Origin: Streptomyces sp. NBC_01465
GTDB taxonomy: Bacteria; Actinomycetota; Actinomycetes; Streptomycetales; Streptomycetaceae
DNA length: 64,000 nucleotides
Direction: 5' to 3'
NCBI RefSeq assembly: GCF_036227325.1
Contig: NZ_CP109467.1
Coordinates: 2,666,001-2,730,000, forward strand
The position numbers were made by a program, and so were the translations under genes. The notes below the pieces were generated by a model that saw nothing but the letters and a program-made list of their open reading frames with translations, did not search any database and had not been told where the DNA came from. Shown here one piece after another: positions 38,227-45,398 of this stretch (the stretch's first letter is position 1; each line of letters begins with the position of its first letter).

Positions 38227-40488
38227 TCAGCTCGCGTCCCGCTTTCCGTCACGCTCCGCAATCGCGGTGGTGAGGTGTGAGCGGTCGATGCCGCGCTTGT
38301 TGGTGAACTTGCCTTCGATCCGGCGGCCCACCTGGATGGTGGCGATGCCGTGCGGCTTGAGGGCCGCGGCGAGCCCGTCGGGCTCCCAGCCGTCGTAGAC
38401 CTCGGGGCGCAGGTCGGCGAGGCGGGCCACGACGGTCTCCGACCAGACCTTGGTTTCCTTGACCGGGATGACGGCGAGCAGGTCGGAGAGCAGGTCGTAG
38501 CCGCCGACCACGACCTGCGGCTCCTCCCCGAGCGCGTACCCGGACAGGGTTCCGGCGCTCTCGCGGACCTTGCGGGCGCGGGCGGCGATGCGGTCGGCGC
38601 CGGGGCCGTCCACGTACGCGGAGCCCACGATGCGGGCATCGGAGCCTTCACCGACGAAGTAGTGAATGCCCTTGTCGCCCCAGGCGAACATGGTCGCCCG
38701 CACCCCGCGCTTGTAGGCGGAGGTGCCCAGCACCATGTCGTTCTCCAGCTGGCCCATGACCTTCAGGCACCAGCGGGCGGAGGCGTTCGCCGAGATGCCG
38801 GTGGGCAGGGCCTTCGCGTCGGGTCGCTGGGTGGCGAGTAGGAGGACGATGCCGGTGGCCGGGCCGCGTTTGACCAGGTCAGTGGCGATTTCCTCGAACT
38901 CGTCCTTGTGCTTGGGGTGCTCGAACAGCACCTGGCACTCGTCCACCCCGATCACGATCGGGTGCAGACCGAGCGAGCGCTTGTCGGCCAGCTCGCTGGT
39001 CACCTTCGACTCTGGGCAGATGTCCCGGGGCAGGGAGCGGATCACCTTGGTGCGCCGTCGCAGTTCCTCGCGCAGTGCGCGGAAGTCCGCCAGCGCATAC
39101 GCGATCGCCTCGTCGTCGTCGCCCGCCGCGTGCCGGTGGGAGACGGCGTTGCCGACCGGGTCCAGGTCGCCGGTGCCCTTCATGTCGTAGGTGTGCAGCT
39201 CAGCTCGCGGATCCAGGGCCGCGATCAGCAGCAGCAGACGCAGCAGGAACGTCTTGCCCATGCGCGGGATGGCGCCGATGATGCCCGCGATGTACATCAA
39301 GGTGACCTCGACCCAGCGTCCCCGCTGGTCGGTGCCGTACGCGACGGGCTTGAACAGGTTCACGCTGCCGCTGTTCAGCAGCGGCCACTTGGGCTTCTTC
39401 GCGGTCGACATGTCCTCATCGCCGACCCACAGCACCAGGTGCCCGGTGTGCTCGTTGGGCACCGCCTCGGGCCACACGCAGCCCAGCGGGCGGCGCAGCC
39501 CGGAGGCGAGGCGGTCGCGGCGCTCGATGACGTCGGTCACGGTCACGCCGTAGGGCAGGTTGCCCTCCGCCCGCCAGCCGGGACCGTCCCGGGTGATCGG
39601 GGCGGTGAACTCGAACCCGTCCCGGCCCTTGCCCTGCGCCTGGTTGATCGCCGGAATGCCGAGGGCTCCCAGCGCGCGCAGCACAATGTCGCTGGTGAGC
39701 TTGACCGCCTTGGGCATCTCGACCGCCCGGTGGATGACCGGGTCATCCGCCTTGCCGCCGGCGACCCCGAGCGCCATCGTGACCGCGCCCACGGACACGG
39801 CCTGAAGCCAGCCCGGAGCCAGCACGTAGAGGGCGAGCGCGGCACCGACTCCGATGAACGTCGCCAGCACCATGGCCAGGGTCCGCAGCCGGACCCGGCC
39901 ATCACGCTGCCGCGACAGCTTGAGGTACTCGCCCGCGTCCTCGCGGCGAACCGCGGCCAGGCGCACCGGCTCGCCCTCCCGGTCGGCCATCCACCGCATG
40001 GAAGCGCCCACGAACTTCGCCGCACCGGACGGCGCCTGAAGGGCGAGCCGCAGAGCGTAGACCGGGGAGCGCAGCGCGTGGTAGCCGAGGGTGTGGACGT
40101 AGTGGCGGGCCACCCACCCGGTGGCGGTCTTCAGCTCCGCCACGGACCGCAGCCACAGCGGAACGACCGGGCGCCGCTGGGCAGCGAGCAGGCGACCCAG
40201 GTAGCCGGGGCCGGTCGCCTTCGCGGCCGGAGGATCCACCATCACGGGCGCGGTGGGGTCGCCCGACTCCCCCGACCACGGTCCGGGTGTCGGATCGGGC
40301 GACGGGGCACCAAAGGAGTCGGGGGCGGAGTCGACCGACCCGGTCGGGTCAGAGTCGGGGGCGGGTGTGGCCGACTGGTCGCGGGCGGTGCGGGCCGACT
40401 TCAGGTCGACCACCTCACCGCCCAAGTCGGGGGCCATCTCGGCTTCGAGCCGGTTGAAGAGTTCGTTGTCGTCGTCGGGGTGCTTCAC
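38227..40488 (-). CDS. traB: TraB/FtsK-type conjugative DNA translocase
   Basis: A 753-residue protein starting with GTG at 40488 after AAGGA. The N-terminus is acidic. A membrane region (LAMVLATFIGVGAALALYVLA and LQAVSVGAVTMALGV) precedes the FtsK/SpoIIIE motor, with Walker A-like GAIPRMGKT (about 404-412) and Walker B IVIGVDECQ (about 513). The C-terminal winged helix (VGRRIEGKFTNKRGID) may recognise clt repeats. Hexameric TraB moves double-stranded element DNA between hyphae and is the only transfer protein needed in streptomycetes. Copy D of the leader element and a tRNA-like fold precede it. Confidence 0.93.
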   Translation of the reverse strand: MKHPDDDNELFNRLEAEMAPDLGGEVVDLKSARTARDQSATPAPDSDPTGSVDSAPDSFGAPSPDPTPGPWSGESGDPTAPVMVDPPAAKATGPGYLGRLLAAQRRPVVPLWLRSVAELKTATGWVARHYVHTLGYHALRSPVYALRLALQAPSGAAKFVGASMRWMADREGEPVRLAAVRREDAGEYLKLSRQRDGRVRLRTLAMVLATFIGVGAALALYVLAPGWLQAVSVGAVTMALGVAGGKADDPVIHRAVEMPKAVKLTSDIVLRALGALGIPAINQAQGKGRDGFEFTAPITRDGPGWRAEGNLPYGVTVTDVIERRDRLASGLRRPLGCVWPEAVPNEHTGHLVLWVGDEDMSTAKKPKWPLLNSGSVNLFKPVAYGTDQRGRWVEVTLMYIAGIIGAIPRMGKTFLLRLLLLIAALDPRAELHTYDMKGTGDLDPVGNAVSHRHAAGDDDEAIAYALADFRALREELRRRTKVIRSLPRDICPESKVTSELADKRSLGLHPIVIGVDECQVLFEHPKHKDEFEEIATDLVKRGPATGIVLLLATQRPDAKALPTGISANASARWCLKVMGQLENDMVLGTSAYKRGVRATMFAWGDKGIHYFVGEGSDARIVGSAYVDGPGADRIAARARKVRESAGTLSGYALGEEPQVVVGGYDLLSDLLAVIPVKETKVWSETVVARLADLRPEVYDGWEPDGLAAALKPHGIATIQVGRRIEGKFTNKRGIDRSHLTTAIAERDGKRDAS

Positions 40489-40499
40489 TGAAGGTCCTT

Positions 40500-40557
40500 C
40501 CGAAAGGGAGTGGAAGGGGTCCGGACGGCGCTTTGGACGGCCTACCGTCCGGACCCC
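40500..40557 (-). promoter_or_regulatory. AICE leader hairpin, copy D (upstream of traB)
   Basis: A perfect 13-bp stem GGGGTCCGGACGG (40516-40528) / CCGTCCGGACCCC (40545-40557) whose sequence differs completely from copies A and B. The transcribed loop TAGGCCGTCCAAAGCG keeps the CCAAAGC segment. The box CTCCCTTTCGG (40500-40510) and AAGGA follow, then the traB GTG. Confidence 0.7.
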
Positions 40558-40571
40558 GCTGTGCCTGTGCG

Positions 40572-40613
40572 TGCCCCGGGCCGGAGTCGAACCGGTCCTG
40601 CGACCATCGGGGC
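40572..40613 (-). other. Miniature tRNA-like fold 1 (acceptor stem + T-arm)
   Basis: Read on the minus strand: 5' GCCCCG (40613-40608) pairs with CGGGGC (40578-40573), followed by a discriminator-like A. Between them is a T-arm with stem CCGG/CCGG and a consensus T-loop TTCGACT. The D and anticodon arms are replaced by about 12 nt. It lies 14 nt upstream of leader copy D, in the 136-bp gap before traB. Confidence 0.6.
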
Positions 40614-40624
40614 TGTCGTGCTGT

Positions 40625-40975
40625 TCAAGCGGCGAGGATGCGGCGCGCGGCCTCGCGGACCGGTCGCTGGTTGTCCTCGAACGACGCCGCGAGGTCCTTC
40701 GCGAAGCCAAGGGCGATCTCCGCCTCCACGGTCGTGATCGGCACGCCATCGAGGTAGCCGCCGTACATGAAGCCGGTCTGGGCGATGACGTCCTGCGCGG
40801 TCGCGGCGGGCTCGTTGTCGATCCACCTGCCGTACGTGATGAGCTCGTGGGCGGCGTGCCGGGCCATGCGGAGTCGGCCTTCGATACGGCGCTGTACGCG
40901 ACGACGCCGGTTACGGTCCTCGCGGCGCTGTTCGGCGGTGATGGGGGCGACGGGCTGTTCGGTGCGGCTGGTCAT
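40625..40975 (-). CDS. AICE hypothetical protein
   Basis: A 116-residue protein. The ATG at 40975 follows GAGGAG. An Arg/Gln-rich N-terminal helix (AEQRREDRNRRRRVQRRIEG) precedes a compact helical region. No known domain. It ends 12 bp before the tRNA-like fold upstream of traB. Confidence 0.7.
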   Translation of the reverse strand: MTSRTEQPVAPITAEQRREDRNRRRRVQRRIEGRLRMARHAAHELITYGRWIDNEPAATAQDVIAQTGFMYGGYLDGVPITTVEAEIALGFAKDLAASFEDNQRPVREAARRILAA

Positions 40976-41000
40976 CTCGGTCTCCTCGTGCGATGGACGG

Positions 41001-41552
41001 TCAGGCGGCGGAGGGTGTGGTGAGCTGCGGGGCAAGGTTGGATTCGGTGCGGTATGCCTCGCTCTCGTGCGCGGTCAGCAGCCGGTCGTAGCGGCGTGCC
41101 TCGCGCCGGGGCATCGGCTCGATGCCGAGGTTCTCGCGCAGCGAGGCGGTGATCAGCTCGCGCACTCCGTGGCGGGTGAACTGCACGGTGTGCACGAGCT
41201 CGTGCACGAGGGTTTCCGCGATCACGGTCGAGTTGGTGACCTGGCGGGCATTCAGCAGCACCACCGCCCCGGACGGGGCGAGCAGGGCCTTGCCGTAGGC
41301 GCGGCGGTCCTCGCGGCGCAGCTCGCGCTGCGCCTTCGCCCGCACCTTCGGCGTGACGCTCGCCCCGGTGACCGCGGCCGCGTAGTCGACGGTGAGTTCG
41401 GTCATCCCTTCAGGGGTGGTGAGCACGATCTCGACATTCGGCAGGCGACCGGGAACGTGGCGCTCGACCAGGCGGGCCGCGTACGGGGCCAGGTACTGCA
41501 CTTCGCGCAGGATGTGACGCTGCCCGAACAGCCGGTGCGTGGTGACCTTCAT
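41001..41552 (-). CDS. HELVH zinc-metallopeptidase-like protein
   Basis: A 183-residue soluble protein. HELVH at residues 117-121 sits in a hydrophobic helix (IAETLVHELVHTVQF), followed about 45 residues later by AHESEAYRTE, which could give the third ligand. This is the layout of SprT/M48-like zincins; there is no signal peptide. The role could be cleavage of a host or element protein during establishment. This is inference. Confidence 0.72.
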   Translation of the reverse strand: MKVTTHRLFGQRHILREVQYLAPYAARLVERHVPGRLPNVEIVLTTPEGMTELTVDYAAAVTGASVTPKVRAKAQRELRREDRRAYGKALLAPSGAVVLLNARQVTNSTVIAETLVHELVHTVQFTRHGVRELITASLRENLGIEPMPRREARRYDRLLTAHESEAYRTESNLAPQLTTPSAA

Positions 41553-41581
41553 CGGTCAATCTCCTTCAGCAGGTGAGGTGT

Positions 41582-42280
41582 TCAGGCGGCGTGCTGGTCG
41601 CGGGAGGCTGCGGGGGCCAGGTCGGCCCAGTCGGCGCGGATGCTCTTCAGCGGGTGGACGATGGAGCCGTCCACCCGGATCGGCATGTGCAGACCGATGA
41701 AGTCGGTGCCGCAGGCGATGACCAGCGGACGGTTCGGACCGGCCGCCCACACGGTCAGCGGTTCATGACCGACCGCTCCGCCCGCGGTGCCCCAGCGGGC
41801 CAGCAGGCGGGGCGAGAAGTGGGCTTCCTGCCGCAGGTCGGGGGCGCCGGCCAGCGCGTCCGTGAGGACGTTGCGCCACAGCCACTTCGGGTTGTCGCTG
41901 CGCCAGGGACTGCCCAGCTCCTGGTCGTCCAGCGTCGGCACAGCCAGCGTCTGGCGTCCGGCTGTCACGCTGAGCACGTCGTCGTACATCCCCCTGACGT
42001 AGTCCAGGTAGATCGGCTCGCGCCGGTTCAGCCGGACGAAGGCACGCACCGACTTGAGCGCATCGGCCGTCACGAACGCCTCCCACTCCCGCTCCGGTCC
42101 CGCCTCCAACGGGCGCTTGACCACGGCGAGGGTGTGCCGGTCGGTGGCGACCGCGTACAGGTGCGTCCCGGTGGCCTCGAAGTAGATGCCGTTCAGATGC
42201 GGGATGTCATGCCTCAGCGGGTGCATGTGACCGCTGAGCTGGTTCAGCAGGTGCGGGAAGTCCGCGATCGGGCCGATCAT
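41582..42280 (-). CDS. Sliding-clamp (DnaN)-like protein
   Basis: A 232-residue protein. HLNGIYFEATGTHLYAVATDRHTLAVVKR closely follows the beta-clamp pattern (strand, then VATDRxxLAV), and the C-terminal FIGLHMPIRVDG matches the end of DnaN (YLLMPVR). It is about two-thirds the length of DnaN, equal to about two clamp domains. It may be an element-encoded clamp or a clamp decoy. The evidence is motif-level only. It overlaps the upstream gene by ATGA. Confidence 0.6.
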   Translation of the reverse strand: MIGPIADFPHLLNQLSGHMHPLRHDIPHLNGIYFEATGTHLYAVATDRHTLAVVKRPLEAGPEREWEAFVTADALKSVRAFVRLNRREPIYLDYVRGMYDDVLSVTAGRQTLAVPTLDDQELGSPWRSDNPKWLWRNVLTDALAGAPDLRQEAHFSPRLLARWGTAGGAVGHEPLTVWAAGPNRPLVIACGTDFIGLHMPIRVDGSIVHPLKSIRADWADLAPAASRDQHAA

Positions 42281-42639
42281 GCCGCGTCTCCTTCGCTCTG
42301 GCCCGGGGCGGGCAGATCGAACAGCCCGCCCTGGTCGGTGGTCGGTGCGGGGGCGTGCTCACGTCGGGCGATGCGGCGGGCGGCGGCGAAGCACTCCGGG
42401 CACCACGCCCGCAGCTCGCTGCCCGGAAGGGCAGCGGCCTGGCGGTCGGGGGTGAGCGGGTCGGCGGCAGCCGCGATCAGCCGCACCGGCCGGTTGGCCG
42501 CGTAGGTGTTGTGCTCGCGCGGGCAGCGGCCTTCGGTCTTGGCGTGCGGAGAACCGCACGCCCCGGCGCAGGTGCAGCGACCGCCGGCCGCCGCCATCAC
42601 GGTGCGGAACAGGTCGGCGGCCACGATGGGATCGGACAT
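42277..42639 (-). CDS. AICE cysteine-rich hypothetical protein
   Basis: A 120-residue protein starting at ATG 42639, which overlaps the DUF2637 stop by one base (TGATG). Cysteines at RCTCAGACGSPHAKTEGRCPREH and WCPECF could bind one or two zinc ions. Coupled at both ends to its neighbours. Function unknown. Confidence 0.72.
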   Translation of the reverse strand: MSDPIVAADLFRTVMAAAGGRCTCAGACGSPHAKTEGRCPREHNTYAANRPVRLIAAAADPLTPDRQAAALPGSELRAWCPECFAAARRIARREHAPAPTTDQGGLFDLPAPGQSEGDAA

Positions 42640-43619
42640 CACGCAGCCACCTCCCCGCCGTTGCCGTCGTCGTCCACGGCGTGCAGCCGCTTGCCCTCCG
42701 CCCGCTCCCCCAGCAGCGCATCGCGCAGCGCACGGGAGTTGGCAGCCGAACAGCGCAGCGTGGTCCGCAGGGCCTCCGCGTTGATCTCCGCGTCCGCCCA
42801 TGTGGCGGTGGCCGTGCGGGCCTCGGCGAGCAACTCCGCCGCCGTCCGTGCACCCTTCGACGCCTTCGCCTTCGGGGCGCGCTTGCGCGGCACCTTGGGC
42901 GCCCGGTCCTTGTCCGGCTCGGTGTTCGGCGGGGGGAGGGGCGGCAGCTCCTCACTCGGCGGGTTCAGCTCTCCGAGTTTGAGCAACACGCGCTCGGGGC
43001 GCGGGGTCTTGGACCTCCACCGCCACCCGTGCTCCTGGCGCAGCTGCGCGCGGGCCAGCTGCCGCTCCCGCTCCTTGGCGAGGGCCTCGGAGTAGGAGGT
43101 GATCTCCCACAGCGTCATCCGCCGCCACAGGGCGAAGGTGGAGGGGAAGGCCAGCAGCCACCGGGAGCGGCGGATCTTCTCCATCCGCCGTCCGGTCACC
43201 GCACCGATCCGTGAGGCGTAGATGTGGGCGGCGATCTCGGAGAAGACCACCCACAGCAGCGGCATCGTGCCATGCGCGACCTTCGCGGACAGCGAATGCC
43301 CGGCCGCCACGTTCAGCCCGCACGTGATCAGAGTCAGCACCCACGGCACGAACCGCACCCACGCAAGAGGCATGTCGGTGCGGATCAGTAGCAGGTTGGC
43401 CAGGGTGAACACCGGGATGGCGACGTCGATACCGATCGGCAGCATCCACGGAGCACTGAAGCCCCAGGACAGTGCGGCGGCTGACACGGAGTCGAAGGAC
43501 GATGCCAGACCCAGCACGCCAACTCCGGCCGCGGCGGCGATACCCACCCCGGCCAAGCCCAGTTCAGGGCGGGTCAGCGGCGGCACCCGCGGTGGCGTCG
43601 TCTCGATGGCTGCCGTCAT
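42639..43619 (-). CDS. DUF2637 / SpdB-like membrane protein
   Basis: A 326-residue protein. Four membrane helices fill the first 150 residues (GLAGVGIAAAAGVGVLGLAS; MLPIGIDVAIPVFTLANLLL; WVLTLITCGLNVAAG; LLWVVFSEIAAHIYA), with the DUF2637 signature PIGIDVAIPV. A long basic/proline-rich cytoplasmic tail follows. The family includes SpdB proteins that work with TraB in Streptomyces spread. Confidence 0.85.
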   Translation of the reverse strand: MTAAIETTPPRVPPLTRPELGLAGVGIAAAAGVGVLGLASSFDSVSAAALSWGFSAPWMLPIGIDVAIPVFTLANLLLIRTDMPLAWVRFVPWVLTLITCGLNVAAGHSLSAKVAHGTMPLLWVVFSEIAAHIYASRIGAVTGRRMEKIRRSRWLLAFPSTFALWRRMTLWEITSYSEALAKERERQLARAQLRQEHGWRWRSKTPRPERVLLKLGELNPPSEELPPLPPPNTEPDKDRAPKVPRKRAPKAKASKGARTAAELLAEARTATATWADAEINAEALRTTLRCSAANSRALRDALLGERAEGKRLHAVDDDGNGGEVAA

Positions 43620-44218
43620 GACGTCGCCCCCTCTGCGAGGGGAGCGTTGGTCATGCCGGTCAGGGCGGCGATGTCCGCACCGGTCAGGACGGTGTGCTCG
43701 TTCATCGCATGCGCCACGGTGCGGATCTCGCGCCAGAGGTAGCCGACCTTGCGGCGGGCCATCCCGCGCACCATCCCCCAGGACTTGCCGCCCTCGGGTA
43801 CGTAGGTGCGACCGATGCGGTAGCCGAACTCGGCGAGCACGTCGATGGCCTGCTCTCGGTCATGCGGGGAGGCGCAGGCAGCTGCCCGGTCCGGGGTCCA
43901 CAGGCCGCAGGTCATCAGGTACAGCACGTGGCAGATCTCTCCGGCCGCCGCCTGCGCGGCGAACTGCCACTGGTCGACATTGCACGTCCCCCACGTGGTG
44001 TTCCCGGTGACCGTCCACTTGTCGGGTTCGGGGGACCAGGCGATGACCTCGCTGGTCTGGACGTGCATGCCGTAGGCCATACCGAGCACGGCGTGACCGG
44101 CCTCATGGAACGCGAGGCCCAAACGGGCCTGCTCGTAGCTGAGCGGCATGTGGAGCGTCGGCCGGGGCGTACCCCGGTGGTCCGCCAGCAGTTCCGGGGC
44201 GGGGGCGGTGGCCCTCAT
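43616..44218 (-). CDS. HEAGH zinc-metallopeptidase-like protein (FtsH peptidase-like)
   Basis: A 200-residue protein with its ATG overlapping the upstream stop (ATGA). LGLAFHEAGHAVLGMAYGM (HEAGH at 38-42) is the active-site helix of the M41/FtsH peptidase fold. The helical remainder (AAGEICHVLYLMTCGL, then a D/E-rich turn) could supply the third ligand. There is no AAA+ domain. It is the second HExxH protein on this element. Confidence 0.75.
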   Translation of the reverse strand: MRATAPAPELLADHRGTPRPTLHMPLSYEQARLGLAFHEAGHAVLGMAYGMHVQTSEVIAWSPEPDKWTVTGNTTWGTCNVDQWQFAAQAAAGEICHVLYLMTCGLWTPDRAAACASPHDREQAIDVLAEFGYRIGRTYVPEGGKSWGMVRGMARRKVGYLWREIRTVAHAMNEHTVLTGADIAALTGMTNAPLAEGATS

Positions 44219-44535
44219 GCCGCCACCCCCTTGCCGCGCCGGGTGATGCCCAGCGGGAGGGCGTGTGCCGTGCTGCGGGAGAGCGGGCGGATCAGTAGGG
44301 CGACGTTGAACAGCTCCGGCGCGTAGGTCTCGATGGCCTGCGCGGCGACCTGGCTGACGCGGTCCGGCAGGCCGGGGTCCTCGGCGAGGATGTCGCGGGC
44401 CGCGTCCTCGCGGGCCAGGCGGTCCAACTCGCTCTCGCCCTCCACCCCGAGCCACAGCTCAACGGGGGTGCCAAGGGCGAGTTCGATGAAGTCGTCGGTG
44501 CTGACGACCTGGTGGCGGCCGATGTAGGCACGCAT
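44215..44535 (-). CDS. AICE hypothetical protein, first gene of the 44.5-kb operon
   Basis: A 106-residue protein. The ATG at 44535 is chosen because GGAG lies 8 bases upstream; an in-frame GTG at 44544 is too close to it. A short beta N-terminus (MRAYIGRHQVVSTDDFIELAL) precedes a helical acidic region. It heads the coupled run metallopeptidase - DUF2637 - Cys-rich protein - clamp-like protein. Copy C of the leader element precedes it. Confidence 0.72.
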   Translation of the reverse strand: MRAYIGRHQVVSTDDFIELALGTPVELWLGVEGESELDRLAREDAARDILAEDPGLPDRVSQVAAQAIETYAPELFNVALLIRPLSRSTAHALPLGITRRGKGVAA

Positions 44536-44552
44536 AGGGATCACTCCTGATG

Positions 44553-44611
44553 TCGAAGGGACGCAGAGCCCGTACGGCCGCCCGGCTTTGGCGAGACGGC
44601 GACCGCACGGG
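44553..44611 (-). promoter_or_regulatory. AICE leader hairpin, copy C (upstream of the 44.5-kb operon)
   Basis: 44569-44582 pairs with 44598-44611: 12 of 14 positions pair, with two internal mismatches and a sequence different from the other copies. The transcribed loop GTCTCGCCAAAGCCG is nearly identical to copy A. The box GTCCCTTCGA (44553-44562) is followed by CAGGAG and the ATG. Confidence 0.75.
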
Positions 44612-44654
44612 GAGACAGGAAGGAACAGGGCCCGCTGCAGCAGCGGCGGGCGGC

Positions 44655-44702
44655 GCCCCGGGCGGGATTTGATCCCGCGCCCTCACGGCGAATTGCCGGG
44701 GC
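44655..44702 (-). other. Miniature tRNA-like fold 2 (acceptor stem + T-arm)
   Basis: On the minus strand: a 7-bp acceptor GCCCCGG (44702-44696) / CCGGGGC (44661-44655) and a T-arm with 5-bp stem GCGGG/CCCGC and 7-nt loop ATCAAAT. Seventeen nt replace the D and anticodon arms. It lies 43 nt upstream of leader copy C, the same order as fold 1 and copy D. Confidence 0.6.
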
Positions 44703-44725
44703 GGTGGTGCGTGGTCACGCCGTGC

Positions 44726-44761
44726 GAGACGGTCCCGGGCTCGCGGCTCGGGCCCCGTCTC
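44726..44761. terminator. Hairpin, possible terminator
   Basis: GAGACGG (44726-44732) pairs with CCGTCTC (44755-44761), with a GC-rich interior. It follows the small leftward ORF at 44771. Confidence 0.5.
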
Positions 44762-44770
44762 CCACGACGG

Positions 44771-44935
44771 TCAAGCGATGACGCGAAGGGCGTTGCCGCC
44801 GGGTTGGTCCAACCCGGGCAGCGCCGGAAGCAATCGGCGGATCACAACAACCTCCAGATCCGGAGGGATCAGGGCTTCGCCGGCGGGCCGTTTGCGACGG
44901 CCTTCCGGTCCCGAGCCTGCGAGTCGGTGCGTCAT
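44771..44935 (-). CDS. Doubtful small ORF
   Basis: A 54-residue reading frame from ATG 44935 (MTHRLAGSGPEGRRKRP...), ending LPGLDQPGGNALRVIA. The ribosome-binding site is weak. A hairpin follows its stop. No similarity is recognised; it could be a leader peptide or chance. Confidence 0.3.
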   Translation of the reverse strand: MTHRLAGSGPEGRRKRPAGEALIPPDLEVVVIRRLLPALPGLDQPGGNALRVIA

Positions 44936-45202
44936 CGTCACTGCTCTGACGCCAGCAGGGCGGCGCGCATCAGGTGGCACCCGCGGGGCTGTCCTCCAGT
45001 GATGAAGGCATGCTCCCCAAGAGCGTTTCTCCAGAGCTGACGCGCGGGCAAGGCTCGTTCCCCTGCCACGAAGTGGCCGCCGGCGGCCGTCACCCGGGCC
45101 GTTGCGGGGACGGGAAGTCTCATCCCGTCGCATGTCGCACTGTTCAGTTCTCAAGGAACGGACGCTTCCTTCGAGCCCGTCTCACGGAGCCCTCCGGGCG
45201 CT

Positions 45203-45233
45203 GATGCAGTACCTGTATTACAGGTACTGCATC
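45203..45233. promoter_or_regulatory. 31-bp palindromic operator candidate
   Basis: A perfect 15-bp inverted repeat GATGCAGTACCTGTA / TACAGGTACTGCATC around one base. It lies 165 bp upstream of the XRE-type regulator start, in the main regulatory gap of the AICE. A dimeric GntR-type (KorSA-like) or XRE-type repressor would suit it. Confidence 0.7.
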
Positions 45234-45398
45234 GAGTTCCGTCAAGTGCATCGGCGGAACTTCTTCTCTTCGCGCCGGGACTTCTTGGCGCACCATCAGA
45301 ATCGGTGCAGGTCAGGGGAGTTGGTCACCCCACGCCTGGACAGCTTGTGGTCAGCTCGCTACCGTCAAGAGCTCCCAAGAAGTCCCTCGGGGGTCCAG

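Larger units (their letters stand above)
44703..45398. other. AICE regulatory intergenic region
   Basis: About 700 bp between the leftward transfer-associated operon and the rightward regulatory genes. It holds a hairpin at 44726-44761, a doubtful small leftward ORF at 44771-44935, and a 31-bp palindrome at 45203-45233. The main divergent promoters of the element probably lie here. Confidence 0.6.

Noticed and set aside
38151..38651. A 166-codon leftward frame over the traB 3' end
   Set aside because: Out-of-frame Pro/Ser/Arg-rich shadow of traB.
40572..44702. The two tRNA-like folds as complete tRNA genes
   Set aside because: No D-arm or anticodon arm can be placed; the acceptor strands are only 42-48 nt apart end to end.
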